The notes: a model not told the origin generated them from the sequence alone. Numbered from the stretch's first letter, positions 35,723-45,061 are shown. The stretch: DNA of 53,230 nt from CAZVEE01 sp964625525 (GCA_964625525.1 CAZVEE010000014.1:1-53230), one strand, 5' to 3'. Made by a program: numbers and translations.

Positions 35723-37078
35723 ATGGCTTCCGATCCCGCGTCCGCTGAGACCCTGCTCGCCATTGCCGACCGGCTGATCCGCGAGGCCAAGGCGGCCGGG
35801 GCTGATGCGGCCGATGTGCTCGTGAGCGAGTCCGCCTCTGTGGAAGCGGGCTGTCGGCTCGGCAAAGCCGAAGATATCGGGCGCTCTGAGTCGCGGGATC
35901 TGGGCTTGCGGGTGCTGGTGGGGCAGCGCCAGGCCGCGGTCTCCACCACCGATTTGACGCCTGATGGTCTGGCGGGCCTAGCGGAGCGGTGCGCGGACAT
36001 GGCCCGGCGTGCGCCGGAAGACCCTTATTGCGGCCTCGCCCCGGCCGAGCGCTTGGCCACGGACATCCCGGATCTCGACCTGTGCGACACGGCCGCGCCC
36101 GCCACCGCGAGCCTCCTGGACATGGCCATCGCGGCAGAGGATGAAGCCCGCGCCGCCAAAGGCGTTGTGAATTCCAATGGGGCCGGTGCGGGCTATGGTC
36201 GCGGCCGGGTGGTCCTGGCCACGTCTGAGGGCTTCGCGCGCAGCTATGAAAGCTCCAGCTACAGCCTCTCGTGTTCCGTCGTGGCCGGCAACGATGACGG
36301 CATGGAAGTGGATTATGACTACACCCGCGCCCGTCATTTCGCCGATCTCGACAGCCCGGCGGAAATCGGGCGCTCTGCCGCCGAACGGGCCGTGGCACGG
36401 CTGAGCCCGCGCAAGGTGTCAACCCGCTCGGTGCCGCTGATCATTGAGCCACGCTTGGCCTCGGGGATTCTGGGCCACTTGGCTGGCGCCATTAATGGCA
36501 GCGCGATCGCACGCGGCACCAGCTTCCTGAAGGACGCGCTCGGCACGCCGATCTTTGCCGAGGGCGTGCGCATTCTCGACGATCCTCACCGGCAGCGGGG
36601 CCTGCGCTCTAAACCCTTTGATGGAGAGGGCGTGGCCTTGGCGCCGCTTGATGTGATTGCGGATGGCACTTTGACCACCTGGATCCTGGACTGCGCCACC
36701 GCCCGCCAGCTGGGCCTGGAGACCAATGGCCGGGCCGCGCGCGGCACCGGCGGCGCCCCCTCTCCCAGCGTTACGAATTTCTATATGGCGCCCGGCACCC
36801 TCTCACCGGCGCAGTTGATGGCCGATATCGCGGAGGGGTTCTACGTCACCACGCTGTTTGGCCAAGGTGTCAACGGCGTCACCGGCGATTACAGCCGCGG
36901 CGCCGCGGGCTTCTGGATTGAAAACGGCCAAATCGGACCGGCCATCAGCGAAGTGACAGTGGCCGGCAATCTCAAAGACATGTTCCGCGCCCTGACGCCG
37001 GCCAATGATTTGGAGTTTCGCACCGGCATGGACGCCCCGACCTTGCGCATTGAGGGGATGACGGTTGCCGGAGCTTGA
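35723..37078 (+). CDS. pmbA: PmbA/TldE family metallopeptidase subunit
   Basis: The product is 451 residues, normal for PmbA (TldE). Typical segments are GLRVLVGQRQAAVSTTDLTP, PLIIEPRLASGILGHLAGAI, NGSAIARGTSFLKDALG and the C-terminal LFGQGVNGVTGDYSRGAAGFWIE-type block. PmbA is the non-catalytic partner of the zinc protease TldD and lacks HExxxH, as seen here. The pair processes peptides such as microcins and degrades unfolded peptides. No tldD is in the window. The gene overlaps cysQ by 14 bases. Confidence 0.93.
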   Translation: MASDPASAETLLAIADRLIREAKAAGADAADVLVSESASVEAGCRLGKAEDIGRSESRDLGLRVLVGQRQAAVSTTDLTPDGLAGLAERCADMARRAPEDPYCGLAPAERLATDIPDLDLCDTAAPATASLLDMAIAAEDEARAAKGVVNSNGAGAGYGRGRVVLATSEGFARSYESSSYSLSCSVVAGNDDGMEVDYDYTRARHFADLDSPAEIGRSAAERAVARLSPRKVSTRSVPLIIEPRLASGILGHLAGAINGSAIARGTSFLKDALGTPIFAEGVRILDDPHRQRGLRSKPFDGEGVALAPLDVIADGTLTTWILDCATARQLGLETNGRAARGTGGAPSPSVTNFYMAPGTLSPAQLMADIAEGFYVTTLFGQGVNGVTGDYSRGAAGFWIENGQIGPAISEVTVAGNLKDMFRALTPANDLEFRTGMDAPTLRIEGMTVAGA

Positions 37079-37883
37079 TCTGCGCCCGACCACGACGCCC
37101 GACGATCCGGACCGCACCCGGCTTCTGGAGGCGGTGACCGCCGGCGGCGCGCTGGCCATGACCTATTTCGGCACGGCGGTGGAAACCTGGGACAAGGCGG
37201 ATAAAAGTCCGGTCAGCCAGGCCGATCTGGCGGTAAACGCCCTGCTGCGCGAGCGGCTCGATCCTGACGGGCTGGGCTATGGCTGGTTGTCCGAAGAGAC
37301 CGAGGACGACCAGCGGCGCCTCGATTGCGAGCATGTCTGGGTCGTCGATCCCATTGACGGCACCCGTGCCTTTTTGCGCCACAAGCCGCACTTTACGATC
37401 GCGGTCGCTTTGTTGCGGCGCGGTTATCCGGTGCTGGCGGCCATTTTCAACCCGGCCACGGGTGAAATGTTCGAGGCCGTCGCCGGCCACGGTGCGCACC
37501 TCAACGCCACCCCCATTCAGACCAGCACCTGCGCTGCTCTGGAGGGCTGCCGCATGCTGGGGCCGCGCGACATGTTCGAGCATCCCGCCTGGCCGCGCCC
37601 TTGGCCGCCCATGGAGATTGCCACGTTTAACTCCATCGCCTATCGGCTGGCGCTGGTGGCGGGCGGCGGCTGGGATGCCACGGTATCCCTGACCCGCAAG
37701 AATGACTGGGATCTGGCCGCCGCCGACTTGATCCTGCGCGAGGCGGGTGCTCGCATGACCGATCATGCGGGCGAGGGGTTCCGCTTTAACGCCTCGCACA
37801 CCCGTCACCGCAGCGTCATTGCCGCGGGCCCGGCCCTGCATGCGGAAATTCTCGCCCGCACCGGGCCTATCACCTTGCCTTAG
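37065..37883 (+). CDS. cysQ: 3'(2'),5'-bisphosphate nucleotidase CysQ / inositol monophosphatase family
   Basis: The product is 272 residues. Metal-binding motifs of the IMPase family are in order: LSEETEDD (Glu ligand), WVVDPIDGTRAFL (DPIDGT, about residues 95-107) and NDWDLAAADLILREAGA. CysQ-type enzymes hydrolyse PAP to AMP; generic IMPases act on inositol phosphates, and sequence alone does not separate them with certainty. The start is a TTG at 37065 with GAGGGG eight bases upstream, inside the end of pmbA. In alphaproteobacteria this gene commonly sits between pmbA and the DUF4170/msbA genes. Confidence 0.87.
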   Translation: MPELDLRPTTTPDDPDRTRLLEAVTAGGALAMTYFGTAVETWDKADKSPVSQADLAVNALLRERLDPDGLGYGWLSEETEDDQRRLDCEHVWVVDPIDGTRAFLRHKPHFTIAVALLRRGYPVLAAIFNPATGEMFEAVAGHGAHLNATPIQTSTCAALEGCRMLGPRDMFEHPAWPRPWPPMEIATFNSIAYRLALVAGGGWDATVSLTRKNDWDLAAADLILREAGARMTDHAGEGFRFNASHTRHRSVIAAGPALHAEILARTGPITLP

Positions 37884-37904
37884 GCCCGCGCCCCCTAGAC
37901 GGAT

Positions 37905-37948
37905 GGCTTGCTAGACAAGCCTGTTCATGCGGGGCACAACAGCCCCGC
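37905..37948 (+). other. Two tandem stem-loops between cysQ and DUF4170
   Basis: GGCTTG (37905-37910) pairs with CAAGCC (37916-37921) across a five-base loop. GCGGGGC (37929-37935) pairs with GCCCCGC (37942-37948) across six bases. Both stems are perfect. No U-tract follows, so they look more like processing or attenuation structures within the operon than a terminator. They occupy almost half of the 92-base gap. Confidence 0.4.
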
Positions 37949-37975
37949 AATCCCCCTTGTCTATGGAGGCCCGTC

Positions 37976-38224
37976 ATGACCAAGCAGCTCTTGCATCTCG
38001 TCTTTGGCGGCGAACTGACGGACCTGACCGGTCACGTCGAATTCGCCGATCTCGATAAGCTGGACATTGTGGGGATCTATCCCGACTACGCGGAAGCCTA
38101 CAAAGCCTGGCGCGGTGCGGCCCAAAAGACGGTAGACAACGCCCGCATGCGCTATTTCATCGTGCACATGCACCGGTTGTTGGAGCCGGACGCGGAACCC
38201 AAGCCGCCCCATCTTCAGGACTGA
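37976..38224 (+). CDS. DUF4170 family protein
   Basis: The product is 82 residues with the DUF4170 pattern: LLHLVFGGELTDL, then IVGIYPDYAEAYKAWRGAAQ and MRYFIVHMHRLLEP. The family is small, alphaproteobacterial and of unknown function; its constant place beside msbA/waaA genes hints at an envelope role. The start has a GGAGG site. A 71-base gap follows before the ABC exporter. Confidence 0.9.
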   Translation: MTKQLLHLVFGGELTDLTGHVEFADLDKLDIVGIYPDYAEAYKAWRGAAQKTVDNARMRYFIVHMHRLLEPDAEPKPPHLQD

Positions 38225-38295
38225 CCATTTGGCTTGGCCCGCCCTGTGCTATGCTTACCGGCAGGTGAGGTGGGGCATCCAGACTGAGAAAACGC

Positions 38296-40143
38296 GTGAT
38301 CGACAAGACCATGGAAGCGGGCGAGGCGGATGCGTCTCCCGAAGGGGCCGCGCACCGGAAAGGTGCCGCTGAAGACCACTACAGCGAAGGCGCCATCATC
38401 CGGCGCCTGGCGGTAGAATATGTGAAGCCGCATTTGCCACGCATCGGCATTGCGGTGTTCTGGATGCTCATCATCGCGGGTGCTACCGTGACGAGCATGT
38501 GGCTGCTCAAGCCCGCCGTTGACGAGATCGTCATCAACAAGCGCGAAGACATGCTGCTGTTGGTGCCGGGCGCCATTATCGGCGTGTTCTGGTTGAAGGC
38601 CGTGGCCATGATCGCGCAAGGGCGCATCATGGGCTTTGTCGGCATGCGCATCATCGCCGACATCCAGACCCGCCTGTACGCCAATGTGGTGCATTCCGAT
38701 CTCAGCCGCCTGCATGAGACCCATTCCGGCCGCTTCACCTCAAGTTTCATCAACGACACCCAGATGGTGAAGCGCGCCGTCAGCGGCGCTATCACCGACG
38801 TGGCGAAGAATGGCGCCACCGCGATTGGCCTGATCATCTTCGTGTATTGGCAGCATTTCACCCTGGCGTTTTTCGCCACTGTGGTTCTGCCGCTGGTGGC
38901 GGTCCTGGTGCGCCGCCTGGGCAAGCGCTCGCGCAAGGCGGCCAAGCGCTCCATGGCCGAGACAGGCACCATGGCCATGCTGATTTCCGAATCCCTCGAC
39001 GGTATTCGGCTGGTGAAGGCCTATGGCCAAGAAACGCGCGAGATCGAACGCATGAGCGAGTCGGTCGAGCGGCGCATGAACCACCAGCTCAAGGCCATCT
39101 ACGCCCGCGTCATGGCCTCGCCCCTGACCGAAGCCATCACCGGCTTTGGCCTTGCCGGCGTCATCCTTTATGGCGGCTATGAGGTGATCAACGAGAACCT
39201 CTCACCCGGCGCCTTCGTCTCGGTCATGGCGGCCGTGCTCAGCGCCTATCAGCCGCTGCGTTCGCTGGCGAATCTACACACGGTCATTTCCGAAGGGCTG
39301 GGCGCGGCCCAGCGGGTGTTCCAGGTCATCGATGTGGAGCCGGAAATCGTAGATACCCCCGGTGCCCGCACGCTCGCTATTCGCGATGGCACGGTGGCGC
39401 TGGAGAACGTGACCTTCCGCTATCGCGATGGTACGACGGCGGTGGACAGTCTCTCGCTCACGGTGCCCGCCGGTGCCCAGGCCGCCTTGGTGGGGCCGTC
39501 GGGCGCGGGCAAGAGCACCGTGCTGAACCTGATCCCGCGCTTTTACGATGTGAGCGATGGTCGCGTGACCATCAATGGCGATGACGTGCGCGACATGACC
39601 TTGTCCAGCCTGCGCGCCCATATTTCTATTGTCACCCAGGAACCGTTCCTGTTCGACGATACGGTGCGCACCAATATTGCCTATGCCAAACCGGATGCGA
39701 GCGAGGACGAGATTATCGCCGCCGCCCGGGATGCCGCCGCCCATGACTTCATCATGAGCCTGCCGCAGGGCTACGACACGGTGGTGGGCGAGCAGGGGAC
39801 CAAGCTTTCCGGCGGTCAGCGCCAGCGCATCGCCATCGCCCGAGCCCTCGTCGCCGACGCGCCGATCCTGCTTCTGGACGAGGCCACCAGCGCCCTCGAC
39901 ACGGAATCCGAACGTCAGGTGCAAGAGGCGCTCACCCGCCTGATGAAAGGCCGCACCACCATTGTCATCGCCCACCGCCTGTCCACGGTGATTGATGCGG
40001 ATACGATCTATGTGCTCGACAAGGGGCGCCTTGCGGAAAGCGGGCGTCATGAAGAGCTGTTGGCGCAGGGCGGTCTCTATGCCCGGCTCTACTCCACTCA
40101 GCTCGATGCGGATGACGCGGCGCAAAAGGAGCCCGCTGCATGA
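38296..40143 (+). CDS. msbA: MsbA-like lipid A ABC exporter (fused permease-ATPase)
   Basis: The product is 615 residues. Six membrane helices occupy about residues 35-330. The ATPase has Walker A (GPSGAGKST, about 400), Q-loop (VTQEPFLFDD), signature (LSGGQRQR, about 505), Walker B (ILLLDEATSALD, about 525) and H-loop (IVIAHRLST). Such homodimeric half-transporters flip lipid A-core across the inner membrane. The neighbours waaA, lpxK and an acyltransferase support the MsbA role. The start is a GTG at 38296 with GAGAAAA upstream; the ATG at 38311 lacks a site. It overlaps the next gene by four bases. Confidence 0.9.
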   Translation: MIDKTMEAGEADASPEGAAHRKGAAEDHYSEGAIIRRLAVEYVKPHLPRIGIAVFWMLIIAGATVTSMWLLKPAVDEIVINKREDMLLLVPGAIIGVFWLKAVAMIAQGRIMGFVGMRIIADIQTRLYANVVHSDLSRLHETHSGRFTSSFINDTQMVKRAVSGAITDVAKNGATAIGLIIFVYWQHFTLAFFATVVLPLVAVLVRRLGKRSRKAAKRSMAETGTMAMLISESLDGIRLVKAYGQETREIERMSESVERRMNHQLKAIYARVMASPLTEAITGFGLAGVILYGGYEVINENLSPGAFVSVMAAVLSAYQPLRSLANLHTVISEGLGAAQRVFQVIDVEPEIVDTPGARTLAIRDGTVALENVTFRYRDGTTAVDSLSLTVPAGAQAALVGPSGAGKSTVLNLIPRFYDVSDGRVTINGDDVRDMTLSSLRAHISIVTQEPFLFDDTVRTNIAYAKPDASEDEIIAAARDAAAHDFIMSLPQGYDTVVGEQGTKLSGGQRQRIAIARALVADAPILLLDEATSALDTESERQVQEALTRLMKGRTTIVIAHRLSTVIDADTIYVLDKGRLAESGRHEELLAQGGLYARLYSTQLDADDAAQKEPAA

Positions 40144-40889
40144 GCCTGCTTAAGCGCATTTTGAAAAGCGATGCGGTGCGCCGGCTAGGCTGTTGGCTTG
40201 GCGCGCAATATATCCGCCTCGTCTATCACACCTCTCAGTGGGAGGTGATCGGGCGCGAGGCGGCGGATGCCCATTGGGATGCGGACAAACCGTTCATCCT
40301 TGCCTTTTGGCACGGCCGACTGTTGCTGATTCCTTATGCTTGGCGCCGGGGCAAGCCGGTGAGATTTCTGATTTCTCAGCACCGGGACGGAGAGCTGATC
40401 TCCAACACCATCGCCCATCTGGGCCTGGGCTCCATTCGCGGCTCCGCCAATCGCAAAGATAAGGGCAAGAACAAGGGCGGGGTGGCGGCCCTGCGGGCCA
40501 TGCTCAAATCCGTGGCCGCCGGCGAGTGTGTCGGCATCACGCCTGACGGTCCTCGGGGGCCTCGCATGCGCGCCACCGAAGGCGTGGCGGCGGTGGCCAA
40601 GCTCACCGGCGTTCCGGTGATCCCGGTCGCGTATTACATGGCGCGGGCGCGCATTTTGGGCTCCTGGGACCGCTTTGTGCTGGCTTGGCCGTTCTCGCGC
40701 GGCGTGGTGGTGTGGGGCGAGCCCATCACGGTGTCCCGTGACGCCGATGCCACCCAGATTGAGGCCGCGCGCGCCGAGATCGAAGCGGCGCTCAATACGG
40801 TCACCCGCGAGGCCGATCACCGCGCCGGCCGCGTGGCTGTGGAGCCCGATCCCGCGCCACTGCCGCCCCCGGAGCAAAGCCATGCCTGA
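40140..40889 (+). CDS. Lysophospholipid acyltransferase-like protein (DUF374)
   Basis: The product is 249 residues. The DUF374 pattern is clear: ILAFWHGRLLLIPYAW (the HxxxxD-like block with Gly-Arg), then FLISQHRDGELISNTIAHLG, GSIRGSANRKDK and the anion-binding ITPDGPRGPRM. These proteins belong to the LPLAT superfamily and sit in lipid A gene clusters. In related bacteria the family adds an acyl chain to lipid A or to its precursor; which chain is unknown here. ATGA overlap with msbA upstream and an eight-base overlap with waaA downstream show translational coupling. Confidence 0.88.
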   Translation: MSLLKRILKSDAVRRLGCWLGAQYIRLVYHTSQWEVIGREAADAHWDADKPFILAFWHGRLLLIPYAWRRGKPVRFLISQHRDGELISNTIAHLGLGSIRGSANRKDKGKNKGGVAALRAMLKSVAAGECVGITPDGPRGPRMRATEGVAAVAKLTGVPVIPVAYYMARARILGSWDRFVLAWPFSRGVVVWGEPITVSRDADATQIEAARAEIEAALNTVTREADHRAGRVAVEPDPAPLPPPEQSHA

Positions 40890-42222
40890 GCACGCTCGCG
40901 CCAGCGGGCGCCTGCACGGTCTCATGGCCGCCTATCCGCTGTTCACCCGTCTTGTGTCCTTGGGCGTTGACCGCTATCTGGCCTCTCGTGTGCGCCGAGG
41001 CAAAGAAGAGGCGGACCGCCTGCCGGAGCGCAAAGGCATTGCGGAACGTCCGCGTCCGGACGGGCCCATCATCTGGTTCCACGGGGCGAGTGTGGGCGAG
41101 TCTCTCTCCGTCCTGCCGTTGATCGAGCGGTTCCGGGCGGAACGCCCGGAATGCCCCGTGCTGGTGACCACTGGCACGGTGACCTCTGCGCGGCTTTTGG
41201 CTGAACGTCTGCCGCCAGGTGCCTTCCACCAATATGTGCCCCTTGATCATCCGGACTATGTGGATCGCTTCTTGAAGCACTGGCGCCCTAGCTTGGCGGT
41301 GTGGGTGGAAAGTGAGTTCTGGCCCAATCTGATCACGCGCACGGCGGCCCATGGGGTGCCCTTGGTGCTCGTGAATGCACGTATGTCGGACAAATCACTG
41401 AAGGGGTGGAGCCGCGTACCGGTGAGCATTGCCGGCTTACTCGGTCAGTTTTCCGAATGTCTGGCGCAAGATGAAGAAACCGCCCGGCGGCTCTTGCTCC
41501 TGGGCGCGCGCCGGGTCGTCAGTGCGGGAAACTTGAAACTTGCCGCGCCGCCATTGCCGGCGGATGAAGCCGAGTTGGGCCATTTCCACCGCCGCGTCTG
41601 GTCGCGCCCCACCTGGCTCGCCGCCAGCACCCACGAAGAAGAAGCCGTGGTGCTTGAGGCTCACCGGCTGCTCGCGGGCCGCTTCCCGGACCTTCTCACC
41701 ATCATTGCCCCGCGCCAGCCTGACCGGGGCGAGGCGGTGGCCAAGCTCGCCCGCGACGGCGGCATCGCCTATGCCCGCCGCACGTTCGGCGAGGAACCGG
41801 ACACCGATATCGCCTGTTACATCGCCGATACTATCGGCGAGATGGGCCTGTTCTTCCGCATGGCGCCGGTGACTTTTCTGGGCCGCTCACTCGTCGCGCT
41901 CGGCGGTAGCAATCCGCTGGAGCCCGCGCGCCTCGATAGCGCCATTCTCCACGGCCCGCATACGGATAATTTCCGCGCGACCTATCGCCTGCTGCAAGAC
42001 GCCGGTGGCGCGCAAATCGTTCAAGATGCCGAGAGTTTGGCGGAAGCTGTGGGCACGCTGCTCACTGACGATGCCGCCCGCCGCACCTTAAGCGAGGCTG
42101 CCGCTGCTGTTGCCACCCGTTCCGACGGCGTGCTGGACTCGGTGTTTGCGACGCTCAGCACCTATCTGCCACCGGCCCCGGAGCCACCCGCGCCGCAGGC
42201 CCCGGAACTGGTGGTCCGGTGA
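40882..42222 (+). CDS. waaA: Kdo transferase WaaA (KdtA)
   Basis: The product is 446 residues from the ATG at 40882. The N-terminal domain of the GT30 family has WFHGASVGESLSVLPLI, VLVTTGTVTSARLL, and DHPDYVDRFLKHWRPSLAVW with VESEFWPNLI. The C-terminal GT-B half has LAASTHEEEAVVLEAHRLL, then FLGRSLVALGGSNPLEPARL with the catalytic Glu. WaaA moves Kdo from CMP-Kdo to lipid IVA at the cytosolic face. It is coupled with the DUF374 gene and separated from lpxK by ten bases. Confidence 0.96.
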   Translation: MPEHARASGRLHGLMAAYPLFTRLVSLGVDRYLASRVRRGKEEADRLPERKGIAERPRPDGPIIWFHGASVGESLSVLPLIERFRAERPECPVLVTTGTVTSARLLAERLPPGAFHQYVPLDHPDYVDRFLKHWRPSLAVWVESEFWPNLITRTAAHGVPLVLVNARMSDKSLKGWSRVPVSIAGLLGQFSECLAQDEETARRLLLLGARRVVSAGNLKLAAPPLPADEAELGHFHRRVWSRPTWLAASTHEEEAVVLEAHRLLAGRFPDLLTIIAPRQPDRGEAVAKLARDGGIAYARRTFGEEPDTDIACYIADTIGEMGLFFRMAPVTFLGRSLVALGGSNPLEPARLDSAILHGPHTDNFRATYRLLQDAGGAQIVQDAESLAEAVGTLLTDDAARRTLSEAAAAVATRSDGVLDSVFATLSTYLPPAPEPPAPQAPELVVR

Positions 42223-42232
42223 GGTGCGTGCC

Positions 42233-43255
42233 ATGAAACCGCCGGCCTTTTGGTATCCCCATGAAACCGGTTCTCGCCTGCGCGTGCCACTGGCGGCGCG
42301 GCTCCTCTCGCCGCTTGGTTGGCTCTACGATTTCGGTGGCCGGGTCAAACGCTGGACGACGACGCCAAGCGTGGCGCCGGTGCCGGTATTGTGCGTGGGC
42401 AATCTCACCGCCGGCGGTACGGGCAAGACCCCACTTGCCGTCACGATTGTCTCCATGCTGAAGGATGACGGCGTGTCGCCGGTCATCCTCACCCGCGGCT
42501 ATGGTGGGCGGGAGGCCGGACCTCTGCTGGTGAACCCGGATCATCACCGGGCCGATGACGTCGGCGATGAGCCGCTCTTACTCGCTCGTGCCGCGCCGGT
42601 GGTTGTCGCCCGCCGCCGGGCCGAGGGCGCGGCCCTCGCCGCCGCCCATGGGGCGGATGTGATCATCATGGATGACGGCTTTCAGAATCCGGACCTGAAT
42701 AAGACCTTGTCGCTGCTGGTGGTGGATGGTGCGGTTCTGTTCGGCAACGAACGAGTGATCCCGGCGGGACCCTTGCGGGAACGCATCGCCTCAGGGCTAG
42801 CGCGCGCCGGCGCCGTGATCATCATGGGGCAGATGAGTGAGCGTGCTGCCCGCTTCGCGCGCGAAGCACCCGTCCCTGTATTCCATGCCCGCCTTGAGCC
42901 CGAACCCGCAGCGCTGTCGCGCCTGCGCGGGCGCTCCTATCTAGCTTTCGCCGGGATCGGCCGGCCGGAGAAATTCTTCGATACGGCCCGCACCCACGGC
43001 CTGAACGTCAAGGCGACCCGCGCTTTCCCGGATCACCACGTCTTTACCCGCGCCGATCTCGACCAGCTGACCGCTCACAGTCAGGACCTGGGCGCCACGC
43101 TGTTGACCACGGAGAAAGATGCCGCACGCCTGCCCGACACTCTGCGCGCCCGTGCCGAGACATTGCCCGTGCGCGCTGAAATCGCGGATGCGGCGGCCTT
43201 TCGGGCCTTCTTGCTGCGCCGGCTTGCGCTTGAGCCTGATCGGAGGACGCCATGA
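42233..43255 (+). CDS. lpxK: Tetraacyldisaccharide 4'-kinase LpxK
   Basis: The product is 340 residues from the ATG at 42233. The N-terminal segment PPAFWYPHETGSRLRVPLAA is typical of alphaproteobacterial LpxK. The P-loop is VGNLTAGGTGKTPL (about 60-73), followed by LTRGYGGR, VGDEPLLLA, DDGFQNPDL and the AFAGIGRPEKFF block, and ITTEKDA-like LLTTEKDAARLP. LpxK phosphorylates the 4' position of lipid A. It overlaps the following acyltransferase by four bases. Confidence 0.96.
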   Translation: MKPPAFWYPHETGSRLRVPLAARLLSPLGWLYDFGGRVKRWTTTPSVAPVPVLCVGNLTAGGTGKTPLAVTIVSMLKDDGVSPVILTRGYGGREAGPLLVNPDHHRADDVGDEPLLLARAAPVVVARRRAEGAALAAAHGADVIIMDDGFQNPDLNKTLSLLVVDGAVLFGNERVIPAGPLRERIASGLARAGAVIIMGQMSERAARFAREAPVPVFHARLEPEPAALSRLRGRSYLAFAGIGRPEKFFDTARTHGLNVKATRAFPDHHVFTRADLDQLTAHSQDLGATLLTTEKDAARLPDTLRARAETLPVRAEIADAAAFRAFLLRRLALEPDRRTP

Positions 43256-44202
43256 CCGAGCGCTCGGACACCGCGCCCAAACCCCAGAAACCCTACAAAT
43301 GGTTGCGCAAGGGGCTGCGCCGCCTGCGTTACCGCTTCGAACAGGGCCTCTTTCATGCGGTGATTGGCGGCTTTCGCCTGCTGGGGTTGGAGCGGGCGTC
43401 GAATTTCGGGGCCTGGCTTGCGACTACGATCGGCCCGCGCACAAAACTCCATGCTCGCACACTCAACCGCGTGCGCCGCGCCATGCCCGAATTGACCCCG
43501 GATGCCGCGGACAAGATCGTACACGGAGTGTGGGAGACCATAGGGCGCACAACCGCTGAATACGCCCATTTGGACCAATTTGATCTTAGGGCCGAAGACC
43601 CGCGTGTGTGGGTAGAGGGTTATGAGAATGTTCAAGAAATGATCGATCGCGGCAAGGGCGCGATTGTTGTTTCCGGCCATTTCGCCAATTGGGAACTCAT
43701 GCCCAAGGCCATGAGTGCCTATCTGCCGTCCGTGCTGGTCTATAGGGGGCTCAACAATCCGTATGTGGATGACTGGCTACATGATATGCGACTCAATGTG
43801 TTGGGCGCGGACGAGCTGATCTCTAAGAAGGATGGGGGCGCGCGCGGTATCGCCCGGGCGCTGCGCGGGCGGAAATTCGTTGCCATGATGATCGATCAGA
43901 AAATCCGCGAGGGGATTCCGGCGCCCTTTTTCGGCCGTCCTGCCATGACCACTCCGGCGCCCGCACGTCTTGCGCTCAAGTTCCAAGTGCCCATTCTGCC
44001 GGCGGCCATTGAGCGCGCTGGCGTGGGCCGCTACCGCGTCACGGTGCTGCCGGCGGTCGAGCCTGTGGACACCGGCGATCTGGTCGCCGATGTGGAGCGC
44101 ATCACCCATGAGTTGAACGCGGTCCTGGAGCGCGTTGTGCGCGCCAACCCGTCCCAATGGCTGTGGCTGCATGACCGCTGGGGCGGCGCGCCGAAAGCGT
44201 AG
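43252..44202 (+). CDS. Late lipid A acyltransferase (LpxL/HtrB family)
   Basis: The product is 316 residues. A membrane-near N-terminus is followed by the HxxxxE catalytic motif in IVVSGHFANWELMP (about residues 138-151), then VYRGLNNPYVDDWL, MIDQKIREGIPAPFFG and the C-terminal PSQWLWLHDRWG. These enzymes add secondary acyl chains to the Kdo-lipid A precursor. It is the last gene of the envelope operon and ends five bases from the convergent M23 gene. Whether it is the LpxL or LpxM position enzyme cannot be told. Confidence 0.93.
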   Translation: MTERSDTAPKPQKPYKWLRKGLRRLRYRFEQGLFHAVIGGFRLLGLERASNFGAWLATTIGPRTKLHARTLNRVRRAMPELTPDAADKIVHGVWETIGRTTAEYAHLDQFDLRAEDPRVWVEGYENVQEMIDRGKGAIVVSGHFANWELMPKAMSAYLPSVLVYRGLNNPYVDDWLHDMRLNVLGADELISKKDGGARGIARALRGRKFVAMMIDQKIREGIPAPFFGRPAMTTPAPARLALKFQVPILPAAIERAGVGRYRVTVLPAVEPVDTGDLVADVERITHELNAVLERVVRANPSQWLWLHDRWGGAPKA

Positions 44203-44206
44203 TCTC

Positions 44207-45061
44207 TTAGCGCCCGGGCATCGGCCCCACCAAGCCCGTCGGATCAACACGGGCGTTGCGCCAATACATGCGCCAGTCCAGATGCGGTCCCGTGGAGCGG
44301 CCCGTGGAGCCCACCGTGGCCACCGTTTCGCCCTGGGCAATTTCCTGGCCCGGTTCCACCAGGACCTCGTCCAAGTGCATCAGAACACTGATGACCCCAT
44401 GGCCATGGTCGAGGAATACCAGACCCCCTTCAAAATACATATTCGGTTCGGCAAGCGTCACCACGCCGGAGGCGGGTGCCTTGACAGGCGTGCCTTTGGG
44501 CGCGGCTATATCGACACCGAAATGCGGGCGCTTGGGATCCCCGTTCAGGATGCGCTGGCTCCCATAGGTGCCGCTGATACGCCCGGTGACCGGCCAGATA
44601 AAGTCTTCCGTGTACCATGTGGCGCGCGTCTCGGTGGGCCGCGCGGCTTTTTTCTGTGCCGACTCCGCCTGAATGCGGGCGATCACCTCGGGCGAGCGCG
44701 GGTTGACCATACGTGGCGGCAAGCCATCGATGCGCTCAATGTCGTAGTCGCGCTGTGCCACCTCAAAATGGCGACTCAGCACCGCGCCGGTGGTATCGCG
44801 AATCTCCAAGGTCACCGCTTCGTCGCGGTCGCGTGCGAGCCCGAAGACGAAATGCCCGTCCTGAGACACCGGCACCGCCGTGCCGTCCACTGTCACCGTA
44901 CTCCCCGGTGTCGTCTGCCCCCGGACGAGGGCCCCCTCGGAAATCGTGCCGGTCAGCTCCAACGCCGGTGCCGCGGCGAGTGAGGCAGTGCTCAGCAGGC
45001 TGAGAGTGATGGCGGCGGCGGTGAGGGCTGCGGCGGTGAGGGAAGGGCGGAACAGGGTCAT
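44207..45061 (-). CDS. M23 family peptidase with HLD variant motif
   Basis: The product is 284 residues with a signal peptide (about 1-30). A beta-rich N-terminal region follows, then the LytM/M23 domain at about 150-280: GRISGTYGSQR, HFGVDIAAPKGTP (metal His and Asp near 179-183), GLVFLDHGHGVISVLMHL and GPHLDWRMYW near 257-266. In the commonest M23 proteins the last motif is HLH; here it is HLD, a variant I recall from a subgroup of proteobacterial relatives. Periplasmic peptidoglycan endopeptidase or its regulator. Starts within the DUF2093 stop (ATGA overlap). Confidence 0.9.
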   Translation of the reverse strand: MTLFRPSLTAAALTAAAITLSLLSTASLAAAPALELTGTISEGALVRGQTTPGSTVTVDGTAVPVSQDGHFVFGLARDRDEAVTLEIRDTTGAVLSRHFEVAQRDYDIERIDGLPPRMVNPRSPEVIARIQAESAQKKAARPTETRATWYTEDFIWPVTGRISGTYGSQRILNGDPKRPHFGVDIAAPKGTPVKAPASGVVTLAEPNMYFEGGLVFLDHGHGVISVLMHLDEVLVEPGQEIAQGETVATVGSTGRSTGPHLDWRMYWRNARVDPTGLVGPMPGR

